NCBI RefSeq assembly: GCF_023806465.1
Contig: NZ_JAMSLS010000002.1
Coordinates: forward strand, 124,001-188,000
Direction: 5' to 3'
DNA: 64,000 nt
Source: Thermomicrobium sp. CFH 73360
GTDB taxonomy: Bacteria; Chloroflexota; Chloroflexia; Thermomicrobiales; Thermomicrobiaceae
Part shown: positions 54,409 to 63,324 of the stretch, piece after piece
Layout: the number at the start of each line of letters is the position of its first letter
Numbering within the stretch: position 1 is the first letter of the stretch
The notes under the pieces: model-generated
Database searches by the model: none
Told to the model about the DNA's origin: nothing
The model's input: the letters and a program-made list of their open reading frames with translations, nothing else
Translations under genes and position numbers: made by a program

Positions 54409-55869
54409 TCAGACGTATTCCAGGCCGAAGCGCTGCGCCAGCGCCTGCTGACGGAGCAGCGCCACCTCACCACAGCGGAATCCGGTCGGCAACACCTTCT
54501 CGGGGTTAAAGAGTTCGCGTGGATCGAAACTCCGTTTGAGTCCGGCCATCGCGCAGAGGTCTTCCGTCGTGAAGACGAGCGTCATGTAGTCGCGCTTCTC
54601 GAAGCCGATACCGTGCTCCCCGGAGAGGGTGCCCCCGACATCAACGCAGTAACGGAGGATCTCGGTCGTGCACTCGAGCACCCGCTCCACCTCGCCGGGA
54701 CGGTGCCGGTCAAAGAGGACCAAAGGATGCAGATTCCCGTCCCCGGCATGGAAGACGTTGGCTATAGAGAGGCGGTACTCGCGACTAAGCTCCTCGACCC
54801 GCCGCATCGTGGCAGGTAGCTTCGTGCGCGGGACAGTCGTGTCGACAAGGTAGTAGTTGGGCGCAAGACGTCCCATCGCACCGAATGCCGATTTGCGGCC
54901 CAGCCAGAGGAGGTCGCGCTCCTCCTTCGTGCGCGCGACGCGGACTTCCCAAGCGCTGTGCTGCCGGCAGAGCTCGGCGACTCGACCCGTGTTCTCTGCA
55001 ACAATTTCTTGTAATCCATCCAGTTCGACAAGGAGCACGGCCCCCGCTTCCCGTGGATAGCCGGCATGGAACGCGTCTTCCACCGCCTTGATGGTCAGCT
55101 GATCCATCATCTCGAGCGCAGCCGGTAGCACACCTGCCGCAATAATCGCCGAGGTCGCGTGTGAGGCTGACTCAATATCCGGGAATGCAGCAAGAAGGAC
55201 ACTGACCCCCTCCGGCAGGCGCGTGAGGCGGACCATCACCTTGGTGACAATGCCAAGCGTGCCTTCCGAGCCGACTAAGACACCTGTGAGATCGACCCCC
55301 GGTGTTTCGGGTACCGGCCCCCCAGTCCAGATCCGCTCGCCATCCGGAAGGACGACTTCGAGTCCTAGGATATGGTTCGTTGTCACCCCGTATTTCAGAC
55401 AGTGCGGCCCACCGGAGTTGTTCCCGACGTTACCGCCAATCGTGCAGGCACGCTGAGAGGCCGGGTCCGGTGCGAAGAAATAGCCACGCGGCTGGAGCGC
55501 AGTACTGAGCTCCAGGTTAATAACACCTGGCTCCACGATCGCGTACCCATCTCGTTCATTGACCTCGAGAATGCGGTTCATCCGAGTAAGGACAATCAGT
55601 ATGCCACCGCGTAGCGCCAGAGCACCGCCAGCAAGACCGGTACCAGCGCCCCGTGGAATAACTGGCAGCCCGACCTCGTTGGCCAGCCGGACGACCGCAC
55701 TAACTTGTTCTGCTGTCCGTGGCAGTACCGTAAAGTCCGGCCGGTGATGGCCAGCAAACACCTCGTCCGAGGCGTCGTACTCGTAGACCAGGAGCTCGTC
55801 CGGATCATCGAGCAACCCATCGGGCCCGACGATCTCGAGCAAACGGGTACGGATCGCTGCACGGTCCAT
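54409..55869 (-). CDS. glcD: Glycolate oxidase catalytic FAD subunit
   Basis: Oxidises glycolate (or D-lactate) to glyoxylate (or pyruvate) with FAD. It has 486 residues. IPRGAGTGLAGGAL binds FAD pyrophosphate, TIGGNVGNNSGGPHCLKYGVT is the GlcD signature, VGSEGTLGIVTKVMVRL follows, and the active-site segment is NVFHAGDGNLHPLVLFD with GGTLSGEHGIG. ATG 55869 lies eight bases after GGAGG and is preferred to the ATG six bases earlier. First gene of the operon. The D-lactate versus glycolate choice cannot be decided, but the complete D-E-F set favours glycolate. Confidence 0.94.
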   Translation of the reverse strand: MDRAAIRTRLLEIVGPDGLLDDPDELLVYEYDASDEVFAGHHRPDFTVLPRTAEQVSAVVRLANEVGLPVIPRGAGTGLAGGALALRGGILIVLTRMNRILEVNERDGYAIVEPGVINLELSTALQPRGYFFAPDPASQRACTIGGNVGNNSGGPHCLKYGVTTNHILGLEVVLPDGERIWTGGPVPETPGVDLTGVLVGSEGTLGIVTKVMVRLTRLPEGVSVLLAAFPDIESASHATSAIIAAGVLPAALEMMDQLTIKAVEDAFHAGYPREAGAVLLVELDGLQEIVAENTGRVAELCRQHSAWEVRVARTKEERDLLWLGRKSAFGAMGRLAPNYYLVDTTVPRTKLPATMRRVEELSREYRLSIANVFHAGDGNLHPLVLFDRHRPGEVERVLECTTEILRYCVDVGGTLSGEHGIGFEKRDYMTLVFTTEDLCAMAGLKRSFDPRELFNPEKVLPTGFRCGEVALLRQQALAQRFGLEYV

Positions 55870-56256
55870 GGGCATGTCCTCCTGCGGGTCCGCTCCCACT
55901 CCGGCGCGAGGTACCGAGTCGACGCCGAAAGTTGACTCAAGTATGCGCCGCGACCGAATGCGACGCAATCGTCTGCCAGCGCGAGCAGTGGGCGCTCGTC
56001 AGTCTGATTGGGAAAGTGCCGAGGAACCTACCCACCCACCGGCCCCACCAGCCCCGATTCTTGAGGCAAGTAAGAGAACTACAACGCGAGAGGATGTTCG
56101 GCAGGTCAGTCGGCGGCAAAACACGCTAGACTCACGCATTGAGGGGTCAGATCTCCGCAGCTTTGTTGCCTGGGGACAGCCACCAGAAGACGGGCAGGCT
56201 GGTTCGCTGGATACACTGCGGAGAGCAAACCGTGACGACGTAGGAAGGAGTGATCC
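55870..56256. other. Divergent intergenic stretch
   Basis: About 390 bases between glcD (minus) and the EVE gene (plus), expected to hold both promoters. No operator palindrome or gene was recognised. Confidence 0.5.
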
Positions 56257-56736
56257 GTGTCGGCTGGACAGTACTGGATCCTCGTCGGCTCACCGGAGAA
56301 TCTTGAGGCAACGCGCGCCCACGGTTTTCGTCTCCAAGGCTTTAAGTCGCGACATCGCAAGAAGGCCGAATCGATGCGACCGGGCGACCGTTTGGTCTAT
56401 TACGTCACTGGTGTGCAAGGGTTTGCTGCGACTGTGACGGTGACCTCGGACGCCTTCGAGGATCACACACCGATCTGGACGAGTCGCGGCCCAAAGAAGG
56501 CGAGCGAAGACTACCCCTGGCGCGTTCAGATCGAGCCCGATATCGTCCTGCCACCCGGCCTAACTGTTCCGGCAGAACAACTCGCACCCCTGCTTGAACA
56601 CACCCAAAAGTGGCCACCCGAGCACTGGCGGCTCGCTTTCCAAGGTCAGCTGCATCGCATTAGTGAACGCGACTTTACTTTGATACGCCAGGCGCTTGCC
56701 CAGGCTGCTGCAGTGAGCGAAGGGGTGCAACGATGA
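56257..56736 (+). CDS. EVE-domain (PUA-like) protein
   Basis: A 159-residue protein of the EVE fold. YWILVGSPENLEATRAHGFRLQGF at the start, PGDRLVYYVTGVQGFAATVTVTS, YPWRVQIEPDIVLP and the late WRLAFQGQLHRISERDFTLI match the family. EVE domains bind modified nucleobases in DNA or RNA and are frequent near restriction or RNA-modification genes, though none is seen here. Start GTG 56257 has GGAAGGAG five bases upstream. First gene of a three-gene run. Confidence 0.9.
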   Translation: MSAGQYWILVGSPENLEATRAHGFRLQGFKSRHRKKAESMRPGDRLVYYVTGVQGFAATVTVTSDAFEDHTPIWTSRGPKKASEDYPWRVQIEPDIVLPPGLTVPAEQLAPLLEHTQKWPPEHWRLAFQGQLHRISERDFTLIRQALAQAAAVSEGVQR

Positions 56737-57083
56737 AACGAGCCGTCCGTTTGGCCAAAGCACTGTCCATCGCCTTGCTCACAATGGTCGTCAGTATCGC
56801 AATCCCGGGTTTGCACTTCGTGCTCGGTCCACTCTCACCATTGCTTGGCGGCTTTGTCGCTGGCGCCGTCTGCCGACTCCGCGGGGAAGAAGCCGTGCTG
56901 CTTGGCGTGTTCGAGGCACTCCTCGCTGGTATTGGCGTTGGTATTCTCCTCCCGGATCTTGCTCACCTGACTCTTGGTGTGGCAACGCTCTGGTTCTTCG
57001 GTCTTTTTGCAGCAGTGTACGCTGGCCTCTTGGGCGGCGTTGCCGCCTACATCAGCGGAAGACAAGCACGAACACGTGGCTAA
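56733..57083 (+). CDS. Small membrane protein of unknown function
   Basis: A 116-residue hydrophobic protein with about three membrane helices (residues 8-30, 52-75, 84-108), Gly/Ala-rich, with a basic tail. Its start overlaps the EVE stop (ATGA). No family recognised; it resembles the small membrane proteins of unknown function found in many archaea and Chloroflexota (impression only). Confidence 0.72.
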   Translation: MKRAVRLAKALSIALLTMVVSIAIPGLHFVLGPLSPLLGGFVAGAVCRLRGEEAVLLGVFEALLAGIGVGILLPDLAHLTLGVATLWFFGLFAAVYAGLLGGVAAYISGRQARTRG

Positions 57084-57102
57084 CATCCGGAGGAGTCGAC
57101 CA

Positions 57103-57327
57103 ATGGGATATTGCCCACGTTGCGGTGAACACTCTCCTTATCGGGAGGACGATCTGAACCAGCTCGCCGAGTTTCCGCCGGTTCGGATACCGATCGGTTC
57201 ACGAATCGTCCCGCTTCCGGCTGATCTTGAAGATGGAGCGATGATCCGCTACGCTGGCTGCCTCTTCACTGTCCGGCGGAGCGGCGACCGGTACGAGCTC
57301 CTCTTGGCACGGGTCGGTCACAGCTGA
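57103..57327 (+). CDS. Small zinc-ribbon-like protein
   Basis: A 74-residue protein that begins MGYCPRCGEHSPYREDD, with a CPRC knuckle, and has a third Cys later (YAGCLFTVRR). The rest looks like a small beta barrel. GGAGG lies eight bases before ATG 57103. The frame runs on upstream through the membrane protein gene as a shadow. Probably a minor nucleic-acid or metal-binding protein; only half of a canonical zinc site is evident. Confidence 0.65.
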   Translation: MGYCPRCGEHSPYREDDLNQLAEFPPVRIPIGSRIVPLPADLEDGAMIRYAGCLFTVRRSGDRYELLLARVGHS

Positions 57328-57737
57328 GCAAGGGCTTACCAACGGCCCGTGCCGCTTTCTCCTCAAGCAGCCAAAGTCTGGTCGGCGGCGCCTTGCGGTC
57401 TGTGCACGCGTTTCCGGCACGAACGACCGTGATACGTTGTCGCGCCCGTGCACACACGCGTGGTTCGCCGGCATAGCCACGCGGAGGAGTGCGTCAGCTG
57501 CCCACAAGAGAGCACTCGTTCCACTTCTGCTCTCGCAGTCATCAGACCGGGAGCGCGAGCGCCTCGCGCCCCGGTGGGCAGCCATCGCGGGATCATACGA
57601 ACATGGTGCGGCACGAAACCCATCTTTTGCAACGTCATCGCCGCGGGCACGCCAGCACAAACGCTGATACAGAAAGAGCTATGCAGATGCGAGGAGGAGA
57701 TCGCCGCTGCAAACGCCATCCGACGGCAAGTGACAAG
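57328..57737. other. Intergenic stretch before ssrA
   Basis: About 410 bases between the small zinc-ribbon gene and the tmRNA terminator. Open frames here overlap the tmRNA gene and have no ribosome site. Nothing else seen. Confidence 0.45.
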
Positions 57738-57762
57738 AAAAACCCCAGCCGAAGAGCTGGGG
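57738..57762 (-). terminator. Intrinsic terminator of ssrA
   Basis: On the minus strand, CCCCAGC pairs with GCTGGGG around a six-base loop and is followed by TTTTT. It begins eight bases past the tmRNA 3' end. Confidence 0.93.
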
Positions 57763-57769
57763 TACAGCA

Positions 57770-58123
57770 TGGTGGAGATGGGGGGAGTCGAACCCCCGTC
57801 CAGAGCGTTCAGCCGAGGATCTCCTACAGGCTTAGTCGGTGTTCTCCTGTCGCTGCCGGGCTCCCACCGACAGGATCCCGGTCAGCCGAGCCAGATCAGA
57901 CTTGACCTCGCCCGCACTGGCGCTTGGACGAGGGGCACCCCGGCCTTGCGACGCCCGCTCCGAACCCGCCGGGGAGGGGTTCGGGCAGACGTGGCTGCGT
58001 TAATTACGCAGCCAGAGCGAGTTCGCGCTCGCCAGTTACTTTGCTGCCCCTTTTTACGAGTTCCTGGGCGACCTCGGCCTGCAATCCCCGCACCTACGGC
58101 CCTGTCGAATCCAGTCATCCCCA
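57770..58123 (-). ncRNA. ssrA: Transfer-messenger RNA (tmRNA)
   Basis: Rescues stalled ribosomes by trans-translation with SmpB. The 354-base RNA starts GGGGATGACTGGATTCGAC, and its first seven bases pair with CATCTCC near the 3' end, which is followed by an encoded CCA. The T-arm reads GGGGGTTCGACTCCCCCC. The tag frame (58033-58004) encodes GERELALAA with resume codon GGC, and its stop lies in the loop of the hairpin GGCTGCGT/ACGCAGCC. Typical pseudoknot-rich GC stems surround it. Confidence 0.96.
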
Positions 58124-58695
58124 CGAGCCGTACTTGCGAGCGCATCAACCATTATAGCCAACCAGACACCCATCGCACAAGTGCCCCCCGTGCTCACAGG
58201 CTCGTCAACGGCCACGGGTAGGCATTGCTTGCTCCCTCCGATCTGAACGGGGAAGAGGCTCGATCAGGGCAACCGTCTCGCCGACCACGTTGTGTCTTCG
58301 CGAGGCGCAGGTGCAACGCCGTTGAGGCAGGTGTTCCATTGAAGCCGTTGTTTTTCCGGGGCCGCGACCCGACCAGAGTCTTGCCCGCTCAGAGTTCCGC
58401 GATCAGAGCCCCATCACCGTTGCACTCCTGCCTCCCATCCGATCCCGAAGCCGCCCCTCGTCCAAACCCACTCCGGTGATACTTCGTCCTGTACTGCGGA
58501 AACGGATTGCCGTACGTCCCGCCTACGCTTCGCACGTACTACACACGATGATTGACCATGACCGAAAAAGTGACCCACCCGCAATCGTACCGACCCCGGT
58601 GCCTCACCGGGCTGGTGAATGGAGACGGCGCAGAGGTTCCTATGCCATTCACCAAGGAAGAGGGATCCACACTCATCCGGTGCATCAAAGACGCA
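58124..58695. other. Stretch between ssrA and smpB
   Basis: About 570 bases. It holds the ssrA promoter and a seven-pair hairpin (CCCGGTG/CACCGGG, 58595-58611) about 85 bases past the smpB stop that may end the smpB message. No supported gene. Confidence 0.5.
58151..58180 (-). promoter_or_regulatory. Promoter of ssrA
   Basis: Minus strand: TTGTGC (58180-58175) and TATAAT (58156-58151) with an 18-base spacer, giving a short leader of about 20 bases to be removed from the tmRNA precursor. Confidence 0.7.
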
Positions 58696-59172
58696 TCACC
58701 GCGGACGGAGCGCTCGCTCAATCTCACGCCGCGCCTCACGCTCAGCGATCGCCTCTCGCTTGTCATACTGCTTCTTGCCACGAGCCAGTCCGAGGTCGAC
58801 CTTCGCCAGACCTCGTCGGATGGCGAGTCGCAGCGGCACCAGGGTATACCCCCGCTTCTCCAGCTTGCCCCGCAGGTAATCGAGTTCGTGCTTGTGGACA
58901 AGCAGCTTGCGTGGCCGTGTGGGATCGTGCTGGTGCTTTCCACTCGCCCCGGGATAGGGACTGATGTGCATCCCGATGAGCCAAAGCTCACCATTTTCGA
59001 TACGGGCGTAAGCATCCCGAAGATTCACTCGCCCCGCCCGAATCGACTTAATCTCCGACCCTGTGAGCTGGATGCCTGCTTCCAGCTCCTCCTCGATGAA
59101 GTAGTCGTGGTATGCCTTCCGGTTGACTGCGATAACCTTTTCCGCTTCGCGGCTCTTCGTCTCCTTGCTCAT
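58696..59172 (-). CDS. smpB: SsrA-binding protein SmpB
   Basis: Small RNA-binding protein that carries tmRNA to stalled ribosomes. It has 158 residues: [31 protein letters not shown] at the start, [34 protein letters not shown], and a basic tail [19 protein letters not shown] that mimics a codon-anticodon helix. ATG 59172 matches the family start. The longer frame adds 28 unrelated residues. It sits upstream of ssrA on the same strand, the order seen in many bacteria. Confidence 0.97.
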   Translation of the reverse strand: MSKETKSREAEKVIAVNRKAYHDYFIEEELEAGIQLTGSEIKSIRAGRVNLRDAYARIENGELWLIGMHISPYPGASGKHQHDPTRPRKLLVHKHELDYLRGKLEKRGYTLVPLRLAIRRGLAKVDLGLARGKKQYDKREAIAEREARREIERALRPR

Positions 59173-59625
59173 GTTCCCATCATACCTCGCCGAGGCGCGT
59201 GTTGACAGACACCACACTGCGGCAAGGCGAACTCTGGCGGACAAATGGTGCGCCACTCTTGTCCCCGGAACGGTGCAAACTCAACTGCCAGTCAGTACCT
59301 CCACCCCGCGCACCTCTACCGCAGGAGAAGTTTAGATCCGTCCGCCTCCTCAATCGCTCGGGATCGATACCGGAAAGCGGTGGAATGATGAGGAACGCGC
59401 ACACTTGGCGCCTGACTTCAGATCCACCGGAGTTCCTCGTGCCGTCCTGCCGCGAGGCACGCATCCACCGGGGCACTATCACGGTCTCCACCCTAAGAAC
59501 CTCAATCCCTCTGGGAGCTTCGGCATCGCTCTTCACAAGCGAGTCTCAGAATCACGGCCAACGCGCTCGGGTCGACGACTGCAGCCCGGTTGCGCCTTCA
59601 CCGCATCCGGGTACACTAGGGCGGG
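59173..59625. other. Divergent intergenic stretch
   Basis: About 450 bases between smpB (minus) and a methyltransferase (plus). Frames on both strands lack ribosome sites. TACACT about 13 bases before ATG 59626 could be a -10 box, implying a very short leader. Confidence 0.45.
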
Positions 59626-60435
59626 ATGCAGGGGACGACCGACCCGTACGAGATGATCGCCGAGTATTACGACCTCGAATTCGCCGACTTCACAGCAGAT
59701 GTCGAGGTCTATCTGGCCTTTGCCCAACGGACCGGCGAACCGATCCTCGAGATTGGCTGCGGGACAGGCCGGTTGCTGCTTCCGCTAGCCCAAGCCGGTT
59801 ACCAGGTAGATGGGGTTGATCGGTCACCGGCCATGCTAGCCCGTGCAGCGGAGCGGCTCAAAGCAGCTGAGCTGCAGAGTGTTCGCCTCTTCCAGACTGA
59901 CGCCGAGGATTTGCACCAACTTTCTGACGAGAGCTATCGCTTGGCAATCGTGGCGCTGAATGGTTTCCTGCACCTCCCAAATCGTGCCGCGCAGCAGCGA
60001 GCTCTTGCGGAGCTCCACCGCGTCCTACAGACCGGTGGACTCCTCTTGCTTGACGTTCTTCATCCCACGCCCCACCAACTTCGCGCCCTCGAGCAGCCTC
60101 TCGCCTGGGATGCATCCTGGGACTTACCCGATGGTAGCCGACTCGACCGCTTCACGAGCCGCACCGTTCACCCGGCCGAGCAAATGATCGTCACCACCTT
60201 GTTCTACGACCGCACAGACAAGACGACCGGGCAGGTGACGCGCCAGGTGGCACGCTACATCCTCCGCTACGTTCATCGCTTCGAACTGGAACTCTTACTC
60301 GAACTCGCTGGTTTTGCCATCGAGGCGATTTACGGGTCGTACGAGCTCGAGCCTCTTTCCGACGAGAGTCCACAGATGCTCGTCGTCGCCGAGCGGCGGC
60401 CTCGCTCGGTATACTCGCTCCGCGTCGAGACATGA
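59626..60435 (+). CDS. Class I SAM-dependent methyltransferase
   Basis: A 269-residue methyltransferase. AEYYDLEFADFTADVEVYLAFA leads into motif I ILEIGCGTGRLLLPLAQAG. VDGVDRSPAMLARA, FQTDAEDL and LAIVALNGFLHL cover motifs II-IV, and GGLLLLDVLHP follows. The C-terminal half is a beta-rich cap. Substrate unknown; similar proteins act on small molecules. The next gene, a sugar epimerase-like protein, starts 22 bases after the stop. Confidence 0.88.
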   Translation: MQGTTDPYEMIAEYYDLEFADFTADVEVYLAFAQRTGEPILEIGCGTGRLLLPLAQAGYQVDGVDRSPAMLARAAERLKAAELQSVRLFQTDAEDLHQLSDESYRLAIVALNGFLHLPNRAAQQRALAELHRVLQTGGLLLLDVLHPTPHQLRALEQPLAWDASWDLPDGSRLDRFTSRTVHPAEQMIVTTLFYDRTDKTTGQVTRQVARYILRYVHRFELELLLELAGFAIEAIYGSYELEPLSDESPQMLVVAERRPRSVYSLRVET

Positions 60436-60457
60436 AGGTCCGACGGAGGCGAAAACG

Positions 60458-60913
60458 GTGATCCACGGTGTGGAGATTAAGCGGTTGGTCACGCATGTCG
60501 ACGAGCGCGGCTCGCTCACCGAACTCATTCGTTGCGATGATCCGTTCTTTGAGAAGTTTGGGCAATGCTACGTCTCGGTCTCCTGGCCTGGGGTCATCCG
60601 CGCCTGGCACTGGCACAAGAAGCAGACCGACTATTTCGTCTGCGTCAAAGGGATGATCAAGGTACCGCTCTTTGACCTCCGGGAGGACTCGCCAACCTAC
60701 CGCGAACTCAACGAGTTCTATCTCGGTGACGATAACCGGATCGTCCTCAAGATTCCACCGGGAGTGGCCCATGGCTTCAAGAACATCGGGACTGAACCCT
60801 GCTACCTGCTCAACTTCCCTACCGAGCCGTACGATCCGGAGAATCCGGACGAATATCGCCTGCCGTATGACACGCCCGAAATCCCGTATTCCTGGGACAT
60901 CAAGTACCGCTGA
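60458..60913 (+). CDS. dTDP-4-dehydrorhamnose 3,5-epimerase-like cupin
   Basis: A 151-residue RmlC-like cupin. DERGSLTELIRCDDPFF, CYVSVSWPGVIRAWHWHKKQTDYFVCVKG with the catalytic-type His, LFDLREDSPTY, and IPPGVAHGFKNIG fit the sugar 3,5-epimerase family. It is shorter than RmlC (about 180), so it may be a different nucleotide-sugar or hexose epimerase. GTG 60458 has GGAGG eight bases upstream. It may work with the upstream methyltransferase in sugar modification, though aroA follows in the same run. Confidence 0.85.
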   Translation: MIHGVEIKRLVTHVDERGSLTELIRCDDPFFEKFGQCYVSVSWPGVIRAWHWHKKQTDYFVCVKGMIKVPLFDLREDSPTYRELNEFYLGDDNRIVLKIPPGVAHGFKNIGTEPCYLLNFPTEPYDPENPDEYRLPYDTPEIPYSWDIKYR

Positions 60914-60922
60914 GGGCAGCCT

Positions 60923-62227
60923 GTGGTGATCACACGCTCTTATCCAGACCGCCTCGAGATTCGGCCAGCCGAACGTCCAGTCGATGTGGTTGTTCAGCTT
61001 CCCGGCTCAAAGAGCCTGACCAACCGAGCCCTCGTCCTCGCCGCACTCGCGGACGGCACGAGTGTCCTCGAAGGGGCGCTTCTCAGTGAGGATAGCCTGG
61101 TTATGGTCGAGTCGCTCCGGCGGCTCGGCATTTCGGTCGAGGTCGATGAGACCTCTGAGCGGATGATCGTGGCCGGACAGGGAGGAGCAATTCCCGCTCA
61201 AAGGGCGGAACTCTTCGTTGGCAATTCCGGAACAACGGCGCGGTTCCTCACCGCAGTGGTCGCACTCGGACACGGCGACTACGTCGTGGACGGGGTACCG
61301 CGCATGCGTGAGCGGCCAATCGAGCCCCTCCTCGATGCACTGCGGCAGTTGGGTGTGGACGCCGTCTCACTGGCTGGTACCGGGTGCCCTCCGGTACAGG
61401 TGCGGGCACGCGGAATTGCGGGCGGCACCGTCCGGATGCGCGGGGATGTTTCAAGCCAGTACCTCAGTGCACTCCTGATGGTCGGACCGTACACGCGGGA
61501 GGGGTTACGGATCGAACTGGAGAGCGAGCTCGTCTCGATCCCGTACGTTGAAATGACGCTCGCCGCGATGGCCGACTTTGGCGTGCGCGCCTGGCGCGAG
61601 AGCGACCGCGTCTTCGTCGTCCCTGGAAAACAGCGCTATCATGCTCGAACGTATCCCATCGAGCCCGATGCCTCGGGAGCCTCATACTTTTTTGCCCTCG
61701 CAGCAGCGACGGCCGGCCGCGTCAAGGTGCCGCATCTTGGTAGTCGCTCGCTCCAAGGCGATGTGCACTTTGTCGACCTGCTCGAACGGATGGGTTGCCA
61801 GGTGATCCGTGAACCGGACGCGATCACTGTCATCGGGCAACGCCCGCTCCGTGGCATTGAGGCGGACATGAACGCTATCTCCGATACTGTCCCAACTCTG
61901 GCAGCCCTCGCCCCGCTCGCCGATGGGCCAGTGATGATCCGAAACGTGCAGCACATCCGCTACAAGGAGACAGATCGCATTGCTGCAGTTGCGAACGAAC
62001 TCCGTCGGCTCGGTCAAGAGGTTGACGAGTATCCGGATGGCTTGCGGATCACCCCACGGCCCGTTCGTCCCGCTATCGTCCACACGTACCACGACCACCG
62101 CATGGCGATGAGCTTCGCCGTGCTTGGCTGCGCGGTGCCCGGGATTGTGCTCGATGATCCCGGTTGTGTCGCCAAGACTTTCCCTGACTTCTTCGAGCGA
62201 CTCTGGGCAGCCTTAGGCGCCCGCTAG
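60923..62227 (+). CDS. aroA: 3-phosphoshikimate 1-carboxyvinyltransferase (EPSP synthase)
   Basis: Joins phosphoenolpyruvate to shikimate-3-phosphate in aromatic amino acid synthesis. It has 434 residues with two inside-out barrels. [20 protein letters not shown] binds shikimate phosphate, [16 protein letters not shown] binds PEP (the glyphosate region), followed by [34 protein letters not shown] and [19 protein letters not shown]. Start GTG 60923 (GTG 60926 also possible). Its end overlaps aroC, on the opposite strand, by four bases. Confidence 0.97.
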   Translation: MVITRSYPDRLEIRPAERPVDVVVQLPGSKSLTNRALVLAALADGTSVLEGALLSEDSLVMVESLRRLGISVEVDETSERMIVAGQGGAIPAQRAELFVGNSGTTARFLTAVVALGHGDYVVDGVPRMRERPIEPLLDALRQLGVDAVSLAGTGCPPVQVRARGIAGGTVRMRGDVSSQYLSALLMVGPYTREGLRIELESELVSIPYVEMTLAAMADFGVRAWRESDRVFVVPGKQRYHARTYPIEPDASGASYFFALAAATAGRVKVPHLGSRSLQGDVHFVDLLERMGCQVIREPDAITVIGQRPLRGIEADMNAISDTVPTLAALAPLADGPVMIRNVQHIRYKETDRIAAVANELRRLGQEVDEYPDGLRITPRPVRPAIVHTYHDHRMAMSFAVLGCAVPGIVLDDPGCVAKTFPDFFERLWAALGAR

Positions 62228-63291
62228 ACGCGTGCTGCGCGATTCATCAGATAGCAGTCAGCGAGGACGAGTAGCAACATCGCCTCTGCGACCGGAACGA
62301 CACGCGGGCAGATTGAGGGATCGTGTCGCCCTTCGACGACGATGGTCCGCTCGTTGCCAGAGATGTCCACTGTCCGCTGCGGGCGCGCGATCGACGATGT
62401 CGGCTTGACCGCGAGCCGCACGACAATCTCTTCACCGGTGGAAATACCGCCCAACATCCCGCCGGCATGATTCGTCAGCGTCCGCACCCGCCCGTTTTCT
62501 ATCACAAAGGGATCGTTGTGCTCATGGCCGTAGAGCCGCGCCGCAGCAAAGCCATCCCCAATCTCGACGCCCTTTACTGCCGGGATGCTGAGCATCGCAT
62601 AACCGATCAGCGCATCGAGTTTGTCCATTGTCGGCTCACCGAGCCCTGGCGGTACGTTCACCGCCCGCACCTCGACGATGCCACCGACGCTTGTCTTCTG
62701 TTCCTTCGCCTCAAGGATGGCCGCAACCATCTTCTGTGCGGCGACTGGGTCAGGGCACCGTACCGGGTTGCGATCAATCTCCTCACGGTCGAACGTTTCA
62801 ATCGTGATGCCAGCGAGCTCCCGGACGAACGCAAAGACTTCAACCCCTGCCACCGACCGCAGGAGCTGCCGAGCGATTGCTCCTGCCGCAACCCGGCCCC
62901 AGGTCTCCCGAGCACTCGAGCGTCCGCCACCGCGGTGATCGCGATGCCCGTACTTGACCCAGTAGGTGTAATCGGCATGCCCGGGACGGAAGACATCGCG
63001 CAAGGGCTCGTACTTGCTCGAGTCCGCATCGGCATTGTAGGTAATCAGGGAGATTGGAGCCCCAGTGGTCTTCCCCTCAAAAACGCCGGAGAGGATCGTC
63101 ACCCGATCGCGCTCTTGGCGCGGCGATGTGACCTCGCTTTGTCCTACTCGACGACGGTCAAGGTCACGTTGAATGAGTTCCTCATTTAATTCCAGCCCAG
63201 CTGGACAACCATCGACTATAACACCCAAGGCTGGACCGTGCGATTCACCCCAGGTCGTCACCCGGAAAAGTCTGCCGAACGTGCTGCCCAT
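62224..63291 (-). CDS. aroC: Chorismate synthase
   Basis: Removes phosphate from EPSP to give chorismate, using reduced FMN. It has 355 residues: [28 protein letters not shown] at the start, [36 protein letters not shown] with the FMN-site Arg and His, then HEHNDPF and [25 protein letters not shown]. Convergent with aroA, so the two consecutive pathway genes are not one operon but share a 3' end. Confidence 0.97.
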   Translation of the reverse strand: MGSTFGRLFRVTTWGESHGPALGVIVDGCPAGLELNEELIQRDLDRRRVGQSEVTSPRQERDRVTILSGVFEGKTTGAPISLITYNADADSSKYEPLRDVFRPGHADYTYWVKYGHRDHRGGGRSSARETWGRVAAGAIARQLLRSVAGVEVFAFVRELAGITIETFDREEIDRNPVRCPDPVAAQKMVAAILEAKEQKTSVGGIVEVRAVNVPPGLGEPTMDKLDALIGYAMLSIPAVKGVEIGDGFAAARLYGHEHNDPFVIENGRVRTLTNHAGGMLGGISTGEEIVVRLAVKPTSSIARPQRTVDISGNERTIVVEGRHDPSICPRVVPVAEAMLLLVLADCYLMNRAARV

Positions 63292-63324
63292 TGTCTCTCT
63301 ACCCCTCCATCCGGTCTGCCCGAC

